The position numbers and the translations under genes are program-made. Positions 60,444-64,000 of a stretch of DNA of 64,000 bases are shown one piece after another. The stretch covers positions 63,066 to 127,065 of the forward strand of contig VWZW01001380.1 in the NCBI GenBank assembly GCA_013397115.1. The letters run 5' to 3'. The notes beneath the pieces are model-generated. The model saw only the letters and a list, made by a program, of their open reading frames with translations, was not told the origin of the DNA and did not search any database. The DNA is from Edolisoma coerulescens (lineage: Eukaryota > Chordata > Aves > Passeriformes > Campephagidae). Within the stretch, counting starts at the first letter, position 1, and each line of letters starts with the position of its first letter.

Positions 60444-63400
60444 TTCTTTGTAACCTTAACATAAGGCCAAGAATGTAACAAACTACCTACAGCACTTGCA
60501 TATACACAGCTCCAGATTAGGAACATCTGTGAGGACAGTTTAGTGGAATGGCGTTAAGTAGAAACTACAAATGCAATTCAGTGAGAGACAGAACCACAAA
60601 ACACCAGTCTGTGGATTGTAGAAGGAAGCTACAAAGATGGGAGCAAAATCTTGCAAGGCAGGGATGATTTAAGGCATGACTTAAAAAGGAAAAACAAAGA
60701 CATCACTAAAGAAGCCTTATGTTTCTAGAAAGTTGATCTTTGAGAACAATGCACTAGAAAGCCAGTACTGGTAATTACCACAGGACTTTACTCAGGTCTT
60801 GCTGACAAAGCAGCCAGAACCTCAGAAAACAATTAGCCATAAGTATGATACCTTTGCCACTCTTATTACCCACTAGAAGGCTTCCTACCAAAAATGTAGT
60901 GAATAAATTTGTTATTGGAAAGTCAGGAAAGTTACAAGGAAGAGTTGTGAAAGCACTTTGTGTGGTTTTAGCAGTAAAACACATGGGTTGCACAGTCTGG
61001 TGCACAGTGCAAAGTTAAAGACTAAGCATCCTTCAGTTAACCAAGTCAAGGAGCAGAAAGTTCATCCTTCCTCTGCCTGTTTCATATTCTGTACAAAACC
61101 ACAACTAATCAAGGGCTGAGGGCACACGGCTGCAGTGCTGTATGTAAATTACTACTGACGAGTAGCAGTTTAAAGAACAAGAAAAACTAAGTTTTCTGCC
61201 CTAAGACAAAAGGCCAGTTTTGTCTGACAAGCCTCCTCAGGTCTTAGCGGAAGTGAGACTGGAAGAAATGAATGATGCAGGATACAATAGGAGAAGAAAT
61301 GCCAGTGGTCTTAGTGGGCCAACAGCATGTTCAATTTGAAGAAACTTTCCTTAGCTCTAAATGCCTTCCTTTGCAGCCATGTATCAAAGCACCTCCAACA
61401 ATATGCTCTGTGTTGACAAAAGAAGTTCTTTATTCCCAAGTTCCTGCCTCACCTGAAAGGCAGCAGTGTACCTTCAGAGCATGGCAGCATTCCTGGGAGT
61501 TCTGAGTGACCATTTTTTATTCAAATTTTAAACTACATTCAGAAATCTGGAGTTGGTACCAGACAGTCAACCTTGACCTCATGAAACTGCCTTGCAGAAA
61601 GCCAAGGCAGGAATTCTTGCAGCCTGTGGTCTTTTCAGTGTGTACGTCTGTCCCTCTTCAACAGTCCTGCCAACTAAGTTGCTTTTGCTTACAATAAAAT
61701 TCCCTTCTTCTGAGGTCATCTGCTTGCAGGTTGTTCAAGAAGCCTGGGGATCTGTTAGACTTTCTGAGTTATTTGGGCATGTAGCAGCCATAGCATCTCC
61801 AAGCCACAATTCTGAGTTGAAGATCAGACTATGCAACGAGCCAAGCAACAAGTAAACTTCAGGACTGGTACAGGTTCATTCTAAAAAGTTGCAATTCCAA
61901 AATGAAGGTGTGTCATCATCCTACTTCCATGCATTGTGGTGGTTTCCCCATTGACTATAAAATTTAAGTCAAGTGTCATCTTGCAAAGATCCTTCCACAG
62001 CATTCTCCCCGTTGCTGCCAGGGGCAAATGTCCTACATGGAAAACTTAGGAAAGAGGGGAACCTGTCTAGTATCCATGACTATTATTTCAGTTTTTGAAG
62101 ACTCAGGAATGCACAGATCTCAGTTCAGGATCTGGACCACAATCTCCCAAATGTTGCAAAGAATCCAAATATACATCTCCTTTATCAGTGAAAAATCCTG
62201 CTTTCATTTCTGCCCAACCTGACAGAGGTGGGCCATGCTGCTTTCCACAGGAATTTAAAGATTAGTTATTACTGAGGTCAGCTGAATAATTAGGTGGCTT
62301 CACTTGAGATGTGCACATCCTAGGAAGCTAAGGAAGGTATCTGACTAAACTCTGCACGTGTCATGTGGAAGGAAGAGCCAGAAGTGCAATGCTAATCCAT
62401 CACGTTCTGGTTCCCTCCACCTCCTTCTGCCAATTCCAAGGTCCAGCCAGACCCACCGCAGTAACACCAATGCCACAGGGAGGTTTCCCAACAACAAAAC
62501 CCCCTCAGTACTTCTGTACTTTCAGTAACCAACATGTTCAAGTTAAAGGATTACCTGGACAATTGCTCAGGTACAGAGGGATAACCATGGATGAGGCAAT
62601 GCTCAGTACATCCTGGATGCTGTAACACTGTAGGTGCAGAGTGACACCAAACACATAAGCCACTGGCATTTCCAACGATAAGCGATGACTTGCAGGGTTT
62701 TCCACATGCTTCTCCCTAATCTGTAGGTGAATTACCATTCCTAGCATCAGTACTCACTACTCCAGTTTGGCCAGATGTTAGAGAGACTGTCCCAACTTCT
62801 GCTTTGGGCAGCAGGAGCAACCAGTTTGTTTCTCAATAATTTGGGATCTCAGAGAAAGCAGAAAGTGATACAGTTTTGTTTCAATCAGTGGAAGACAATC
62901 AGTAAGCAGATACCATTATATTTCTAAGCAGAAAAACAAATGAACAAACCCCAAAACCCTTACCTTGCAAAAAAGCCCACATTTTTACTGAGATACTACA
63001 TTTCTGTATATAATAGACGGTGGACTTCTATGAAACTAGTTCTGTGCAAAACAACCAGTAACTTCCATAATGCCAGAGCAACATCCAGCTCTATGTGACA
63101 GTCCAGCCTTCTGGAATACTGCTAGAATATTCCATGGCTGTTACCAGCAGTGACTTACTGTCTCCTGCCCTATTCAACAAGAAAAGAAAAAAACTCTTAG
63201 ATTGTAGCTATTTTTCCACTTAAAAAAATAATCAGTTCCTTTTCTAGCCCCATCCTTTTCCCTTTCCAACTGCTAGGAGAAATGCAAGAAACGGGGAGAA
63301 GTGAGAACAAGACAGCATCATACAAACCAGATTTCAACAGCTGCACTGGTAGTTTCAACACTGCTGCTGAGACATCCTCAGGCATGAGCCTGGGTAGTCC

Positions 63401-63594
63401 CGAGATGAGGATGCTGCAGCACGTACCGAGTTCTCCACTGCCTTGCCGAGCCAAGATAGTTACAGGGATTCTTATCATTGTCTTGCACTCAATGTAGTTG
63501 CTTATACCGGCGTAATGTCAGTCTCCCATCTCGGGATACTCCCAAGATCTTGGGCAGTAGAAGTTAACGAAGCTACTTTTCCCAAAACAGCTCA

Positions 63595-63990
63595 GGTGTT
63601 TTCTGTGCTCCCCGCAGAGCGGATGAGCCAGTGCGATTCCCCCTTCCCTGGGGCCCCGCCGCCCCCAGCCCGGCCGAACCCGTGGCTCTGCCCCGCGCCC
63701 GCCTCCCGCCGCGGCAACAAGAGCATCCCCAGCTCTCCCGGAACCTCTGAAACCCAAGAGAATCGAACATACCGGGAAAGTCGTGGGCTGGAGGACACGC
63801 CGCCGACCCCGCGGGTTTCCCCCGATGGCTGTTGCCGCCTCCCAGCAGCCCCGCGACCCCCCAGACTTGCGCAAACCCACGGTGATCCTCCCCGCCACCG
63901 CGCCTTCCCCCATCCCCATCCCCCGGGGCATCCGCGGAGCCCGGCAGCGGTCTGGGAGGGGCGGCAGGCAGGGAACAGCTTCCAGCCATG
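63595..63990 (-). promoter_or_regulatory. CpG island with candidate first exon (possible distal B3GNT5 promoter)
   Basis: Strongly CpG-rich with a GC box (GGGGCGG at 63958-63964). On the minus strand a good donor CCCG|GTATGT ends at 63773, so a non-coding exon from about 64.0 kb to 63773 could splice to the acceptor at 49710, giving a 14-kb first intron. It could equally be the promoter of a plus-strand or unrelated transcript beyond the window. The 137- and 138-codon ORFs inside it are compositional. Confidence 0.5.
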
Positions 63991-64000
63991 CGGCTGCGGG

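Larger units (their letters stand above)
44398..64000 (+). other. MCF2L2 intron (over 19.6 kb) containing B3GNT5 antisense
   Basis: I searched the plus strand for DH- or PH-domain peptides and found none. The intron holds B3GNT5 on the opposite strand (coding exon, UTRs, candidate promoters), low-complexity tracts and two TA/CA microsatellites. Between about 50.4 and 63.5 kb I see no repeat family and no coding exon on either strand. Confidence 0.75.

Noticed and set aside
63518..63989. 137- and 138-codon overlapping minus-strand ORFs
   Set aside because: They sit in a CpG island where stops are rare. Gly/Arg/Pro/Ala composition in two frames points to base composition rather than protein.
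44398..64000. Search for MCF2L2 DH and PH exons on the plus strand
   Set aside because: No peptide resembling the DH (ETE-x-x-Y...E) or PH (FKP...F) segments with splice borders was found, so the gene's 3' part is taken to lie outside.
1..64000. CRISPR arrays, phage defence or other prokaryotic systems
   Set aside because: No regularly spaced repeats, operons or ribosome-binding sites; spliced exons and CR1 elements show vertebrate nuclear DNA.

Overview
This window is vertebrate nuclear DNA, most likely from a bird. It has long introns, no dense gene packing, two degenerate CR1-type (chicken repeat 1) LINE fragments and very few other recognisable repeats. The coding content matches the MCF2L2 / B3GNT5 neighbourhood known from human chromosome 3q27. 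Gene names rest on my recall of those protein families; no database search was run.

Plus strand, about 3.5-44.4 kb: fourteen consecutive internal coding exons of a Dbl-family Rho guanine-nucleotide exchange factor, best matched to MCF2L2. All fourteen have AG acceptors and GT donors, and every reading-frame junction is consistent. Together they give 1,792 coding bases, about 597 codons. They encode the CRAL-TRIO/Sec14-like lipid-binding domain (first five exons), the spectrin-like helical region (next seven) and the start of the linker to the catalytic domain (last two). The first coding exon lies upstream of the window. The catalytic DH-PH exons were not found and should lie beyond base 64000. 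The last intron is therefore more than 19.6 kb long.

Minus strand, about 45.6-49.7 kb: a complete single-exon coding region of 378 codons for B3GNT5, the lactotriaosylceramide synthase that starts lacto/neolacto-series glycolipids. It lies antisense inside the last MCF2L2 intron. Its leader exon has a strong splice acceptor at 49710-49711 and three upstream ORFs. The 3' UTR runs towards 45.6 kb with several AATAAA signals. Two CpG-rich segments upstream (about 49.86-50.33 kb and 63.6-64.0 kb) are candidate promoter / first-exon regions.

The rest is intronic or intergenic: two CR1 fragments, three possible ancient MIR-like SINE remnants, a few microsatellites and A/C-rich tracts, and several perfect inverted repeats. 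No rRNA, tRNA, CRISPR array, prokaryotic operon or intact mobile element was recognised. The most unusual structure is the compact upstream-ORF cassette in the B3GNT5 leader. I found no convincing wholly new biological system.
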